NCBI RefSeq assembly: GCF_927798095.1
Contig: NZ_CAKMMF010000012.1
Location: 1 to 64,000 of the forward strand
Length of the DNA: 64,000 bases
Direction: 5' to 3'
DNA from: Paenibacillus plantiphilus
GTDB taxonomy: Bacteria > Bacillota > Bacilli > Paenibacillales > Paenibacillaceae
In this document: piece after piece, positions 50,737 through 60,644 of the stretch
Position numbering within the stretch: position 1 is the stretch's first letter
Layout of the letters: each line of letters opens with the position of its first letter
Made by a program: the position numbers and the translations under genes
The notes under the pieces: model-generated
What the model saw: the letters and a program-made list of their open reading frames with translations, nothing else
Databases searched by the model: none
Told to the model about the DNA's origin: nothing

Positions 50737-52005
50737 ATGATGGGACAATATAGGGGAAGAACAGCAATGTTGTTGTTGGCGGGACTGCTCGCGGTTGGCA
50801 GTATTGGAGGAGGCGGCGCGCATGCAGCGTCGGTTAAACCGAAGCCGGTGACGATCCAGCTCGACGGGTTCGCCCTGCCATTAGATAGTGAACCTAAAGT
50901 TGCTGGCGGTGTTACGCTGGTTCCATTTCGCGGGATTGCTGAAGCGCTTGGCGTGACTGTGGTATGGGATGCTAAGAGTAAGACTGTAAGAGCAGCAGGC
51001 TCTGATGGCAGGGGCGGTGCGGCAGATGTCATCCTGCGGATTGGCAGCAAGAAAGCGACTGTAAACGGCAAGGAAGCTCTGCTTAGCGGAGCGCCTGTTA
51101 TGCAGCAGGGAAGAGTGCTTATTCCGCTTGCTTTCTTCGGCAGACAGTTCGGCGCCAATGTAAGCTGGGACGGTTTGAACCGTGCTGTTGTTATTGAATC
51201 GCCCAAGAGAGAGATGGAGCTGCTTGGCTTCTACGCAATATCTTCTTTTGATCAGTATGACATGATTCCTTCATTTAATGAGATCGCTTTCGGCTGGAGC
51301 CACATTGATGAGAGCGGCAAATGGACGACAAGCGGCAAGGTGCACAGTTGGCCACAGGCAGCCGGAGATATTACGCCGGAGGTTATTATTCAAGAAGCAG
51401 CTGCGGATCGTGTATCCCCTTACTTAATGGTTTATTCTGTTGACGGTAAAAGAGAGCTGACCAAGATGCTCAGCGATACCGCTCTTCGCGATCATTCGAT
51501 AACATCAATCGTGAATACCGTGAAGGACAAAGGCTTTCAAGGCGTTGTCCTTGATTATGAAGGACTAGGCTGGAAGGACGCGCCGGAGACACCGCGCAAG
51601 CTGCTGAACGAATATGTAGCATTGCTGGATAAGCAGCTGCCGGATGGCGTCAAGCTGTCGCTTGCTGTCCATCCTCCTAATGGTTCCTACAAGGGCTACG
51701 ATTATACATCGCTTGCCCGTATAGCCGACCATCTAATTCTGATGGCCTATGATTATACGAAGGATGGCCCAGAGCCGATCGCTAAGGTGGACGAGGCGAT
51801 CCGTATGATGCTGAAGCTGGATGTTCCGAAGGACAAGCTAATGCTCGGCATTTCCTTGGATAGCGAGAATGAGGACACAGTAACGGTCAAGCTTGGCCTC
51901 GCCAAACGCTATGACCTGAGGGGAGCAGCGTTCTGGCGACTCGGGATTTATAAGGATGGGGAGCGGAAAGTGATCGAAGAGAGTGTCGTGAGGGCGGAAG
52001 GCTGA
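50737..52005 (+). CDS. Secreted GH18-like hydrolase with N-terminal copper-amine-oxidase-like stalk domain
   Basis: The 422-residue protein starts behind AAGGAGAT. A signal peptide (to about AHAAS, residue 31) is followed by the stalk domain: VTLVPFRGIAEALGVTVVWD, the ATVNGKEALLSGAPV strand and LIPLAFFGRQFGA. From residue 165 a TIM-barrel of the GH18 type has FQGVVLDYEGLGW, where the Glu corresponds to the catalytic acid, and LILMAYDYTKDGPEP. This resembles spore-cortex or peptidoglycan N-acetylglucosaminidases of the YaaH/SleL group more than chitinases. Its role is probably envelope remodelling. Confidence 0.87.
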   Translation: MMGQYRGRTAMLLLAGLLAVGSIGGGGAHAASVKPKPVTIQLDGFALPLDSEPKVAGGVTLVPFRGIAEALGVTVVWDAKSKTVRAAGSDGRGGAADVILRIGSKKATVNGKEALLSGAPVMQQGRVLIPLAFFGRQFGANVSWDGLNRAVVIESPKREMELLGFYAISSFDQYDMIPSFNEIAFGWSHIDESGKWTTSGKVHSWPQAAGDITPEVIIQEAAADRVSPYLMVYSVDGKRELTKMLSDTALRDHSITSIVNTVKDKGFQGVVLDYEGLGWKDAPETPRKLLNEYVALLDKQLPDGVKLSLAVHPPNGSYKGYDYTSLARIADHLILMAYDYTKDGPEPIAKVDEAIRMMLKLDVPKDKLMLGISLDSENEDTVTVKLGLAKRYDLRGAAFWRLGIYKDGERKVIEESVVRAEG

Positions 52006-52090
52006 TTCGGAAGATAAATGATCGAATAGGTATGACAAAGACGCGTGTGCCGATATTTTTTGATGAGATAGGAGATCCGCTTGATAAAAT

Positions 52091-52280
52091 CTACCCCTTT
52101 TCAGAACGGTTGAGTGGATTGAGGAAGTAGTTGCAATTACAACCGAAATCAATTCCTGTTACTCCGTCATCAATAGGATTGAACAAACCACCGGTCGGAA
52201 CCAAAACATAGGCAGAGGTAGGCGAGCTTTCCCAAGAGAAGTTCAGGAAGAAAAAAAAGGTTGCAGAGGATCTAAGAGGC
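52091..52280 (-). pseudogene. Possible gene remnant
   Basis: In the gap 52006-52333 the minus strand holds an open frame with protein-like composition but no start codon: SSPTSAYVLVPTGGLFNPI and then DDGVTGIDFGCNCNYFLNPL. It ends at a stop (52093-52091) and is closed upstream by a stop near 52283. It looks like the C-terminal end of a degraded gene. The product is unknown. Confidence 0.3.
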
Positions 52281-52333
52281 TAGCTATACAAAATTAAGAT
52301 TTTAAATAATGCCGGACGGGTGGGGGTGTAAAA

Positions 52334-52624
52334 TTGAAGAGAAGAATTAATTTATGGTCATTTGTATATGTCTTAGTCTGTAGTGGTTTGTTCTTTCTAT
52401 TAAGTATCACTTCGTTCTTTACGCTTATGAAAAGATTACTTGGGGTGAATCCGTATGATATACTTCTGGCCCTATCAGCATGTTCATTTATTTTTGGGGC
52501 TTTTGGTTTCGTAGGAGTATCTGATTGGAAGACAACGCTTAGAAGTGTTACAACCGTAGTAATTGGTCTTTTGCTCACAGTTGTTCTTTCCTTTATCGTA
52601 TTTATGGGGAAACTGTTTGAATGA
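52334..52624 (+). CDS. Small membrane protein
   Basis: The 96-residue protein starts at a TTG behind GGTGGGGGTG. There are three probable membrane helices: SFVYVLVCSGLFFLLSITSF, ILLALSACSFIFGAFGFVGV and VVIGLLLTVVLSFIVFMGKL. It converges on a secreted toxin-like gene and shares a terminator with it. An immunity role is possible but unproven, since immunity genes are normally on the same strand as the toxin. Confidence 0.65.
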   Translation: MKRRINLWSFVYVLVCSGLFFLLSITSFFTLMKRLLGVNPYDILLALSACSFIFGAFGFVGVSDWKTTLRSVTTVVIGLLLTVVLSFIVFMGKLFE

Positions 52625-52654
52625 GGGGAGGATGTCACGAGTAGTTCTCAAGAA

Positions 52655-52695
52655 GCACAAAAAGAGTTGCTTCGAAACAACTCTTTTTGTGCCTC
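52655..52695. terminator. Strong bidirectional terminator
   Basis: GCACAAAAAGAGTTG (52655-52669) pairs perfectly with CAACTCTTTTTGTGC (52678-52692) between two converging genes. Confidence 0.85.
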
Positions 52696-52701
52696 ACTTA
52701 A

Positions 52702-53334
52702 TTATATTTTTTGTTTCGCCCGAATCTTAGCTGAATTTGCTTTCGCTTTTCTTTCAATTTCTATTTTTTCTTGTTTAGAAAGGATGTTGAACATTGGGTC
52801 ATCTTTTGTTATTTTAGTTCTTGCAAGGCTACTTGTAGCAGGTAGCATGTTCCAGTCCCATAGGTTCATCCCGGTTCCAATCCAAGCCTGATCGTTGGGA
52901 TCGTCGAAATATGTTGTATACCATCCTACATGTGCTGTACCAGAATAGATCTGCACAGCACCTGCTATAAATTCAAGCATCGTTCTTCCAAAGCCGCATG
53001 CTCTTCCTACGTAGCCATAATGCATATTCCCAAGATTTTCACCAGTAGTGTTCCATCCATTGTATACATACGATGTAGTTGTGCCAAAGGATTGTTTGTA
53101 ATCCCAAACCCCATTTGATTTCACACGACTTGCAAATTCCAAGCCAGTTCCAATGGGGTATGTTTCCTGCTCCTGATCCCAGTATGCATAATAAGCCATT
53201 AGAACCGCGTTGTTTTTCATTGTCTTGGAAAAACTTGTCGTAACATTGGGGGCGGCGGCAGCGACACTTACGCTAAAAGAAAAGACCAATACAAAACTAA
53301 CAATTGCAGTCAGAACTTTTTTCACACTTCTCAT
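52702..53334 (-). CDS. Secreted protein with Ntox44-like (polymorphic toxin type 44) domain
   Basis: The 210-residue protein has a signal peptide (MRSVKKVLTAIVSFVLVFSF, cleavage near AAAAP). The central part contains NGVWDYKQSF, GNMHYGYVGRACGFGRTML, AGAVQIYSGT and YFDDPNDQAWIGTGM. I recognise this pattern as the polymorphic toxin type 44 domain, thought to be a nuclease. Here it is a single-domain secreted form without the repeat or pre-toxin parts usual in such proteins, so a non-toxin relative cannot be excluded. The C-terminus is Lys-rich. Confidence 0.7.
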   Translation of the reverse strand: MRSVKKVLTAIVSFVLVFSFSVSVAAAAPNVTTSFSKTMKNNAVLMAYYAYWDQEQETYPIGTGLEFASRVKSNGVWDYKQSFGTTTSYVYNGWNTTGENLGNMHYGYVGRACGFGRTMLEFIAGAVQIYSGTAHVGWYTTYFDDPNDQAWIGTGMNLWDWNMLPATSSLARTKITKDDPMFNILSKQEKIEIERKAKANSAKIRAKQKI

Positions 53335-53463
53335 CCTCCTAAAATTTTCTAATTCCTTTTTTAGGATAAACTATTAATTATGAAAATACAACCTTTATGA
53401 GGGAATTTTATCAATTTAATATATATTATTCTAAACGTTTATTTGATTCATGACTTATGCAGT

Positions 53464-54321
53464 TCATGAGATTAATCGGTAATGATGAGAATCTATGCTT
53501 GAATAAACCGGCCACCAGGTCATTCCGAGATTCCTTGGCCAGTAGGCTGAAATAAGACTTGAAAAGCGAAGCGCTTCTGTGTCAAAATCAATGTAGATTC
53601 GTTCAGAACCCTTGTGGTTTCTGCTACGAACCTGACAACGAGTATGGAAGAGGCCGCTAACCATTTCGCCGTGGGTGCAGCTTTCATCACTCGTTTTTTC
53701 TTTGTTTACCTGCCATAACGCATAGGCGAGTAGTGTTTCGGCCGCGAAGACCATCTCCAAATGGGCAAGCTGGTGAGCTTCGGAGGTTGAATGACACTGT
53801 TCAAAACCAAGTTCTTGTTTGGCTGTCCGAAAGAAAACCTCAATCCGCCAACGTTTCCCGTAAACGGTAAGCGCTTCGAGCGGTGCATCATGACGGTTGC
53901 TCAAGATCAAGTAAGCCCCTTTGTAGGTCGCTGCGTCCTCATCTCCAGCACCTTCCGTTGCTGCGTTCGTATCTTCACGCAATCGCATGGCGGCAACGAC
54001 TGCGATCGGTACAAGACGTTGTTTGGTGACGAACTGTCCTTTGCGGCCATGCGTTTCATAAGGAAGCTTCATATAGATGCCTTCCATCGCAATCGCAGAG
54101 AGATCGCTACCAGCCGCAAGACGCTTGTACGCTTCACGAATCAGCTGCCGTGGCGATACGGGAACATAGCGTTCCCGGCGACCAGCCTCTGTGACCTTGC
54201 GGTACAGGGATGTGTTTCGTTTTGCCTTGGTCACCCAATCAAAATCATGCGCCTGTAGAAAGACGAAGAAATCCTTGCACAAATACCAACGGTCCATTGC
54301 CACCTCCCGAATGATCGCCAA
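53464..54321 (-). mobile_element. Truncated IS4-family transposase
   Basis: The remaining frame starts near LAIIREVAMDRWYLCKDFF (the second catalytic Asp region) and ends after the YREK signature YGKRWRIEVFFRTAKQELG. The N-terminal half with the first Asp is missing and no intact start or terminal inverted repeats are seen. Frame and motifs are otherwise intact, so the truncation is probably recent. It lies just downstream of the cyd operon terminator. Confidence 0.85.
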
Positions 54322-54387
54322 GCATAAGGCGTGGTGAAGAAACGACTGAGGGTATAATGATGAAGAGTTAATGAAATATATGCTATA

Positions 54388-54435
54388 AAAAAACCGTAGC
54401 AGCCCTTGTTCCTACAAGGCTGCTGCGGTTTTTTC
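54388..54435 (-). terminator. Terminator of the cydABDC operon
   Basis: AAAAAACCGTAGCAGCC pairs with GGCTGCTGCGGTTTTTT around CTTGTTCCTACAA. The stop codon and last codons of cydC lie inside the hairpin. Confidence 0.88.
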
Positions 54436-56220
54436 GCGGATTCCAACTGCTGGACGATCAAGCCGATACAGCCGTTGGTAATGCGGATGATGCGCGATCA
54501 GCTCCGCGTGGCTGCCTTGCATTGTGATCCTCCCCTTATCCATGAACACAATCTCATCCATATACTCTGCACCTATGAGATGATGGGTGACCCAGATCAG
54601 TGTCTTGCCCTCTATTGCTTGGAAAATAGTCGAGAGCAGCTCGCGCTCCGTAACAGGGTCAAGTCCCACCGTCGGCTCATCGAGGACAACTACGGGCGTA
54701 TCCTGCAGTAAAATCCGGGCCAGCGCCACACGCTGACGCTCCCCGCCAGAGAATCGGCGACCCGCTTCATGCATCGGTGTGTCATAACCAAGCGGCAGCG
54801 ATTCTATCATCTCGTCGAGCTTGACCGCCTTGGCGACCCTTCGAATTTCCTCGTCGGTCGCATCCCGTCTGCCGAGCCGAATATTGTGGGCGATCGATGT
54901 ATCAAACAGATGAGGGCTTTGATTCAATACAGACACAATGCGCGGAATCCCCTCGCCAAAAGCAGCCGCACTTACGCCATCGATCGTCACTGTTCCTTCA
55001 ATAGGCGACAATGCTCCTTGCAGAAGCTTGAGAAGGGTCGATTTGCCGGCGCCGCTGCGTCCGATGACAGCTAGCCGATGTCCTTGAGGGATATCCAGCG
55101 TAAGTTCCCTTACAGTCCATTGCCCGTCATTATCGATATAGCGGTGGCTTACCGTGTTGAACACTATCGGGGCGTTCTGCTCAGCTTCTTTCATTTCATG
55201 GCTAAGCGCAGCAACTGAGCTTTCATGCATCATCATAGGGTGATTATGCCCATTCCCCTCATCCTTTGCAGCCATTTCATGCAGCCGTTCGTAAGAGCTG
55301 CGATACTGCGGGATGCGCTCTATCGCTTCGGATACGGGCAGGAACACATCCATGATCGGGAACACAGCCAGCACAAAAGCGGCGATCATCGGCGCGGACA
55401 GCAACTGCTGCTCATACTGGCCGCCTGTCCAGTAAATTGTCGATACGACAGCAAGTCCGACGATAGCCTGACCGATCAGTGCGCGCCATCTGGCCCAGCT
55501 TCGCAGCGCGGCATCCTTGCGGCCCACAGCGGCCTCGTCCGCTTCGTAGCTTGCAACGAATTCGGCGTGTCGCCCGCTTAGCGACCAGTCCGCCATGCCA
55601 AGGACGGCATCGGTCAGCTTTTGGTACAGGCGATTGCGCTCCTGCTTAACCTCTCTATGCTTGCGATGGGTGAGCAGCAGGGAAATGCCGGGAAGCACGA
55701 CGAGAAGCAGCCCCATATATAAAGCGGCAAGAAGGGCAAAGGTCCAATCAAATGCACCCAGTGTGATGATCAGTCCTGCATAGATAACCAACGCCGCAGC
55801 AGCCGGGAAGATCGTGCGCAAATAGACATTTTGCAGCTGCTCCACATCATCGGCAAGGATGCCGAGAATATCTCCTGTGCGGAAGCGGGAGGATAGAAAC
55901 AGCGCCTGCGGCTCAAGTATTCGATACAGTCGAACACGCATTGCGGATAGTATCCGCAGGATGACGTTATGCCCTGTCAAACGTTCAACATAGTGAAAGA
56001 CAGCTCTTGTTATTCCGAATGTCCGTACACCGACGATGGGGACGTAGACCATTAGAATATTTTCGGGACGGAGCGCGGATTTGGAGATCAGAGCCCCTGA
56101 TGTGAACATGAGCGCGCCAGCGGACAGCAGGGTGATTGCGCCCAAACCAATGATGATGGCAAAACGCCAGTAGTTGCCCGTAATATATGGACGCAGCCAA
56201 GCTTCCCGTTTCAATGCCAT
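54412..56220 (-). CDS. cydC: Thiol reductant ABC exporter subunit CydC
   Basis: The 602-residue protein has an N-terminal six-helix domain and a C-terminal ATPase with Walker A (IGRSGAGKSTLLKLL), signature RRFSGGERQRVALARILLQ and Walker B (VVVLDEPTVGLDP). It pairs with CydD to export cysteine or glutathione, needed for assembly of cytochrome bd. Its ATG overlaps the cydD stop by ten bases and follows AGGAGGG. Confidence 0.94.
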   Translation of the reverse strand: MALKREAWLRPYITGNYWRFAIIIGLGAITLLSAGALMFTSGALISKSALRPENILMVYVPIVGVRTFGITRAVFHYVERLTGHNVILRILSAMRVRLYRILEPQALFLSSRFRTGDILGILADDVEQLQNVYLRTIFPAAAALVIYAGLIITLGAFDWTFALLAALYMGLLLVVLPGISLLLTHRKHREVKQERNRLYQKLTDAVLGMADWSLSGRHAEFVASYEADEAAVGRKDAALRSWARWRALIGQAIVGLAVVSTIYWTGGQYEQQLLSAPMIAAFVLAVFPIMDVFLPVSEAIERIPQYRSSYERLHEMAAKDEGNGHNHPMMMHESSVAALSHEMKEAEQNAPIVFNTVSHRYIDNDGQWTVRELTLDIPQGHRLAVIGRSGAGKSTLLKLLQGALSPIEGTVTIDGVSAAAFGEGIPRIVSVLNQSPHLFDTSIAHNIRLGRRDATDEEIRRVAKAVKLDEMIESLPLGYDTPMHEAGRRFSGGERQRVALARILLQDTPVVVLDEPTVGLDPVTERELLSTIFQAIEGKTLIWVTHHLIGAEYMDEIVFMDKGRITMQGSHAELIAHHPHYQRLYRLDRPAVGIREKTAAAL

Positions 56221-58160
56221 CCCTCCTGTTGCGCTGCTGTGATCATGTCATAGTAGACGCCTTGTCGTTCCAGCAGCTGTTCATGTGTTCCTGTCTCGGC
56301 AACCTTGCCATGCTGCAGCACGATAATATGGTCCATATCCGGCATCCAATGCAGCCGATGCGTGGCGAGGAATACAAGCTTGCCTTGAAATAACGGTAGC
56401 ATCTGCTCCTTCAGCTCATATTCCGTCTCAATGTCCAAATGCGCGGTTGGCTCATCCAGCATAATAACGGGGCGCTCACCCAGAAAAGCACGAGCCAACG
56501 CCACACGCTGCGCTTGTCCGCCACTGAGCGGACGCCCGCCCCCGCCGATCATTTCATCGAAGCCATGAGGCAACTCGTCCGCCAGCTCGGACAACCCGGC
56601 AGCAGCGGCAGCTTCCCGTACAGCTTGGGACGATGCTTCTGGCGTATAGAAGCGGATATTGTCCGCAAGCGAGCGGCTGAACAGATACGGCTGCTGCGGA
56701 ATATATGTGATGCTGCGCCGCCAGCTGTCATGGGCAAGCGAGACGGGCTTGCCGTTCCAGCTAATGGTCCCCGCCGATGCGGCTTGAAAACCGCCCAGCA
56801 CATCGATCAAGGTCGATTTGCCCGCCCCGCTCGCTCCGATGATGCCGATTGCCGCAGGACCCTGTATGTGCAGCGAGACGCCCTCCAAAGAGAGGGGGCC
56901 TTCGGGATCATGTTGTACGCTTACGGAAGACAGCGTCAATTGCAGCTCTCCGGCCTGATGAAGCGCAGTTGGCGAAAACGGAGCTATCGCCGCTGACGGA
57001 TCGTCCGTCCTGATCGGATTGTTCGCCTTCATCGTCGTCGTGGCGTCCGTCCTGATCGGCTCGTTCGCCTTCACCGTCGTCGGAGCGCCTGCCCCGATCG
57101 GCTCGTTCGCCCTCCCCGTTGTCGGATCGTCCGTCCCGGTCAATCCGTCCGCCTCCGTCTTCGCTGCTAGCGGATCTTCCCTTCCCGCCGCTGTCACAGG
57201 CGAATGCACCTCAGCAGCCACAGGCTCATCAATGATAGCTTGAATCGCTTCTCCGGCTTCCTTGCCGTTCAGAGTCGCATGATAATCCGCGCCGACCATC
57301 CGCACAGGGAGGAAATATTCCGGTGCCAGAATGAGCACGGTCAGTGCTGGGAACAGCATAATCTCGCCATTGACAAGGCGAAGACCGAGATTGACCGCAA
57401 CGGATGCGACCGAGAGCATGGTGAAGAAATCCAGTGCGAAGGACGATAGAAACGCAACCCGCAGCGTGCGCATCGTAGCAGATCGGTACTTCTCGCTAAC
57501 ACGGGCAATCATGGAGCCATGAGCACGGCTTTGCCCGAGAAATTTGAGCGTCTCAAGACCGCGCAGCGAATCGACAAAATGATTCGACAGCGAGCGGTAG
57601 GACTCCCATTGCGCCTCCATTTGCTTGCGTGCGGCCAGCCCGATCAGGATCATGAACACGATCAGAATCGGCAGGGTTAGGGTCAGAATGACGCCTGACC
57701 GCACATCCAGCCAATACACATAGCCGAGCACCAGTGCGGGAACGATTGCCGTCCCGACCATGCGGGGAATAATAAGCTCCAAATAATTGCGGAACATCGT
57801 GACGCCCTCTAACGCGAGAGTCACCAGATTGCCCGTACCTTTGACCGATGAGAAACGCGGACCGAGCTGGAACAGCTTCTCCATCAGCTCCCGGCGCATG
57901 GACGCGCCAGTGTCGGACGCGAAGCGATGCGCCGCCTTCTGCTGAAGCATGGACATCACATGCCGCATGGCAAAAGCGAGCAGGAACAGCAGCATGCCAT
58001 CGAGCTGCTCCGCAAGGGGCTCTCCAGCGAATAAAGCAGATATCGTCTCCGCGAGCCAATAGGCTGCTCCAATAATCGCTGCGCATTGCAGCAGCGTTAG
58101 CACGGCGGTAACGAACAGGACGGCCCGAATGCCGCTGTATTTCATTAATGAGCGTCCCAT
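56211..58160 (-). CDS. cydD: Thiol reductant ABC exporter subunit CydD with repeat-expanded linker
   Basis: The protein has 649 residues from the ATG at 58160, four bases after the cydB stop, with GGAG upstream. The membrane domain (1-310) and the ATPase (from about 405: IGASGAGKSTLID, RPLSGGQAQRVALARA, IMLDEPTAHLD) are intact. Between them residues about 342-391 are three and a half copies of a 14-residue unit (PTTVKANEPIRTD type), an insertion not expected in CydD. The linker is Thr/Pro/Asn-rich and probably disordered. Confidence 0.93.
   Translation of the reverse strand: MGRSLMKYSGIRAVLFVTAVLTLLQCAAIIGAAYWLAETISALFAGEPLAEQLDGMLLFLLAFAMRHVMSMLQQKAAHRFASDTGASMRRELMEKLFQLGPRFSSVKGTGNLVTLALEGVTMFRNYLELIIPRMVGTAIVPALVLGYVYWLDVRSGVILTLTLPILIVFMILIGLAARKQMEAQWESYRSLSNHFVDSLRGLETLKFLGQSRAHGSMIARVSEKYRSATMRTLRVAFLSSFALDFFTMLSVASVAVNLGLRLVNGEIMLFPALTVLILAPEYFLPVRMVGADYHATLNGKEAGEAIQAIIDEPVAAEVHSPVTAAGREDPLAAKTEADGLTGTDDPTTGRANEPIGAGAPTTVKANEPIRTDATTTMKANNPIRTDDPSAAIAPFSPTALHQAGELQLTLSSVSVQHDPEGPLSLEGVSLHIQGPAAIGIIGASGAGKSTLIDVLGGFQAASAGTISWNGKPVSLAHDSWRRSITYIPQQPYLFSRSLADNIRFYTPEASSQAVREAAAAAGLSELADELPHGFDEMIGGGGRPLSGGQAQRVALARAFLGERPVIMLDEPTAHLDIETEYELKEQMLPLFQGKLVFLATHRLHWMPDMDHIIVLQHGKVAETGTHEQLLERQGVYYDMITAAQQEGWH
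56988..57137 (-). repeat. 42-bp in-frame repeats in the cydD linker
   Basis: Three full units and one partial unit of 42 bases encode the 14-residue linker repeat. The units differ by several substitutions but keep length and reading frame. Confidence 0.85.
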
Positions 58161-58164
58161 CGGA

Positions 58165-59178
58165 TTAATACTCCAGATGATCCTTCTCGTGAACGCGTTT
58201 ATGGAAGACGAAATAGCTCCATATTTGGTAGCCCAGCACGAAAGGCAGCAGTGTGAGCGCGGCAATGCTCATCACCTGCAGCGAATATTGGCCGGATGCG
58301 GCATTATGGATCGTCAGATTGTAGGCGCTGTCGATGGAGCTGATCATGACGCGCGGGAACAGCCCGATGAAGATCGATGCGACTGACAGGGCAATGACAG
58401 CACCGGTCATGGTGAAGGCCCAGCCGTCCTTCCGAAGCTTCATGAAATAACCGGACAGCAGGAATGCAACCAGGCCAACCAGAGCAATCACGCTCAGAAT
58501 TCCGCCTCTAACCTGAAACACATCTGTCGCATAATACGTGTAGACGGCGAAGCCGACAAGCAGCAGGGCAAGCAGTGGAAGCAGCCTTCTCGCCAATATG
58601 CGGGCTCTTTCCTGCAGCTCGCCAGTTGTGCGCAGGGTGGTGAACATCAGGCCATGTACAAGACAGAGCAGGACGACGGTGATGCCGCCGAGCAGCGTGT
58701 AGCCGTTGACGATATCGAATATTCCGGCGCGCATCTCCATATCTGCGCCGATTGGCAGCCCCTTGAGAATGCCGGAGAAGGCAACACCGAGCAGAAGCGG
58801 AGGCAGCAGACTGCCCACGAAAATGATGACATCCCATGTTTTCCGCCACTGCGGCGTATCGACCTTGCCTCTGAATTCGAAGGCGACGCCGCGACCGATC
58901 AGAGCAAGCAGAAGGAACACCAGCGGCGTATAAAATCCGCTGAACATGGTGGCATACCAGTTCGGGAAAGCAGCGAACATCGCTCCCCCCGCCGTTAGCA
59001 GCCATACCTCGTTGCCGTCCCAGAAGGGGCCAATGGAATTAATGAGTACGCGGCGCTGTTTGTCCGTCTTGGCGATAATCGCCGTTGACATGCCCACGCC
59101 GAAGTCGAAACCCTCCAGGAAGAAGAATCCAACGAATAGAACGCCTACTAATAGAAACCATAATTCATTAAGAGACAT
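58165..59178 (-). CDS. cydB: Cytochrome bd ubiquinol oxidase subunit II
   Basis: The protein has 337 residues from the ATG at 59178, behind AGGAGGGAT and overlapping the cydA stop by 11 bases. Diagnostic segments are GFFFLEGFDFGVGM, INSIGPFWDGNEVWLLTAGGA and RDGWAFTMTG. Eight to nine membrane helices are expected. With CydA it forms the bd oxidase that reduces oxygen at low concentration. Confidence 0.95.
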   Translation of the reverse strand: MSLNELWFLLVGVLFVGFFFLEGFDFGVGMSTAIIAKTDKQRRVLINSIGPFWDGNEVWLLTAGGAMFAAFPNWYATMFSGFYTPLVFLLLALIGRGVAFEFRGKVDTPQWRKTWDVIIFVGSLLPPLLLGVAFSGILKGLPIGADMEMRAGIFDIVNGYTLLGGITVVLLCLVHGLMFTTLRTTGELQERARILARRLLPLLALLLVGFAVYTYYATDVFQVRGGILSVIALVGLVAFLLSGYFMKLRKDGWAFTMTGAVIALSVASIFIGLFPRVMISSIDSAYNLTIHNAASGQYSLQVMSIAALTLLPFVLGYQIWSYFVFHKRVHEKDHLEY

Positions 59179-60577
59179 GGTATCCCTCCTCATAAGGGTC
59201 GTTAGAACGCTGCTGCGGCTTTTTATCCTCGAAAGGGCCTCTTTTAATAACACGGATAAACAGATAGACCAGAATTGTGCCCAGCACAGCATAGATAACG
59301 TTAAAAGCGATAAGCGAGAACAGAACCTCGCCCGCAGACACGCCCGGCGATATGCCGTCCTCAGTCCGCATCAATCCGAACACCGTCCAAGGCTGGCGGC
59401 CGATCTCGGTCATAATCCAGCCCGCCGTATTGGCGATGACAGGCAGCGAAATGCCGGCCACCATGGAGCGCAGAAACCATTTGTTCGGGCGCGACCATTT
59501 TTTGCGAATCGTCAGATAGACAGCGTACATTCCCATCAGAATCATAGCTGAACCGCAGGCAACCATAATGCGGAAGCTCCAGAAGGTTGTTTTTACAGGA
59601 GGAATGTAATTGCCGGGTCCGTAGGTCTGCTCATACTCTGCCTGCAGCTCCAGCATCCCTTTTACCTCGCCGGAGAATGTGCTGTAGGATAGATAGCTGA
59701 GCAGATAAGGGATTTTGATCTCCCATGAGTTGCTTTGATTCTCCGTATCGATGAAAGCAGAGACCGTCCAGCCGGCGGGATCGCCGCTTTTGCCCCAAAG
59801 CCCTTCACTTGCGGCCATTTTCATCGGCTGTGTCTGGACCAAATATTGCGCCTGCTGATGGCCGAACATCGCAACACCGATTGAGGTGACAACGGCGACG
59901 ATCGCGGCGATTTGGAACGATTTGCGGAAAAAGTCGACATCCTGACGCTTCAGCAGCTTGTATGCGCTAACCCCTGTAACCAGAAATGCGCCCGTGGCAA
60001 AAGCCCCCAGCAGCGTATGCGGAAACTCCACCAGCAGCTGGCCGTTGGTCAATATCGCGAAGAAATCATTCATCTCCGCTCTTCCATTGTTGATTTCAAA
60101 GCCGACCGGACGCTGCATGAAGGAATTGGCCGCAAGAATCCAGAAAGCCGACATCGACGTTCCGAACGCAACGAGCCAGATGCAGAGCAGATGAACCCGC
60201 TTGCTCAGACGGTCCCAGCCGAATATCCACAGACCGATAAAGGTCGATTCCATGAAAAAAGCGAGCAGCGCCTCCACAGCCAGCGGTGCGCCGAACACAT
60301 CACCGACGAAGCGGGAGTAATTGGACCAGTTCATGCCAAACTGGAACTCCTGCAGAATGCCGGTCACGACGCCGACTGCAAAGTTGATGAGGAACAGCTT
60401 GCCCCAGAACTTGGCCATCCTCTTGTACAGCTCATTGCCTTTGACGACATATAGCGTCTCCATGATGGCGATCAACAGGGCGAGCCCTATGGACAGCGGC
60501 ACGAAGAAAAAATGAAAAATCGTCGTAGAAGCGAACTGAAGTCGCGAAAGTGTAACGATATCGAGCGTTTCGAACAT
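59168..60577 (-). CDS. cydA: Cytochrome bd ubiquinol oxidase subunit I
   Basis: The 469-residue protein has LSRLQFASTTIFHFFFVPL with the haem-ligand His, the GMNWSNYSRFVGDVFGAPLA segment, and the short Q-loop version typical of Firmicutes. Further conserved segments are EFPHTLLGAFATGAFLV and GWIMTEIGRQPWTVFGLMRT. It binds quinol and the three haems. It heads the cydABDC operon, and a Rex/FNR-type palindrome lies about 70 bases upstream. Confidence 0.95.
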   Translation of the reverse strand: MFETLDIVTLSRLQFASTTIFHFFFVPLSIGLALLIAIMETLYVVKGNELYKRMAKFWGKLFLINFAVGVVTGILQEFQFGMNWSNYSRFVGDVFGAPLAVEALLAFFMESTFIGLWIFGWDRLSKRVHLLCIWLVAFGTSMSAFWILAANSFMQRPVGFEINNGRAEMNDFFAILTNGQLLVEFPHTLLGAFATGAFLVTGVSAYKLLKRQDVDFFRKSFQIAAIVAVVTSIGVAMFGHQQAQYLVQTQPMKMAASEGLWGKSGDPAGWTVSAFIDTENQSNSWEIKIPYLLSYLSYSTFSGEVKGMLELQAEYEQTYGPGNYIPPVKTTFWSFRIMVACGSAMILMGMYAVYLTIRKKWSRPNKWFLRSMVAGISLPVIANTAGWIMTEIGRQPWTVFGLMRTEDGISPGVSAGEVLFSLIAFNVIYAVLGTILVYLFIRVIKRGPFEDKKPQQRSNDPYEEGYHVS

Positions 60578-60644
60578 TTCTTTCCCTCTCTCTCTCTTCT
60601 GTGTAAGTTTGTACAGCTATCATGACAGATATGATGCGATGGCT

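Noticed and set aside
53464-54321. Complete insertion sequence
   Set aside because: The N-terminal half of the transposase and both terminal inverted repeats are missing, so it is a remnant.
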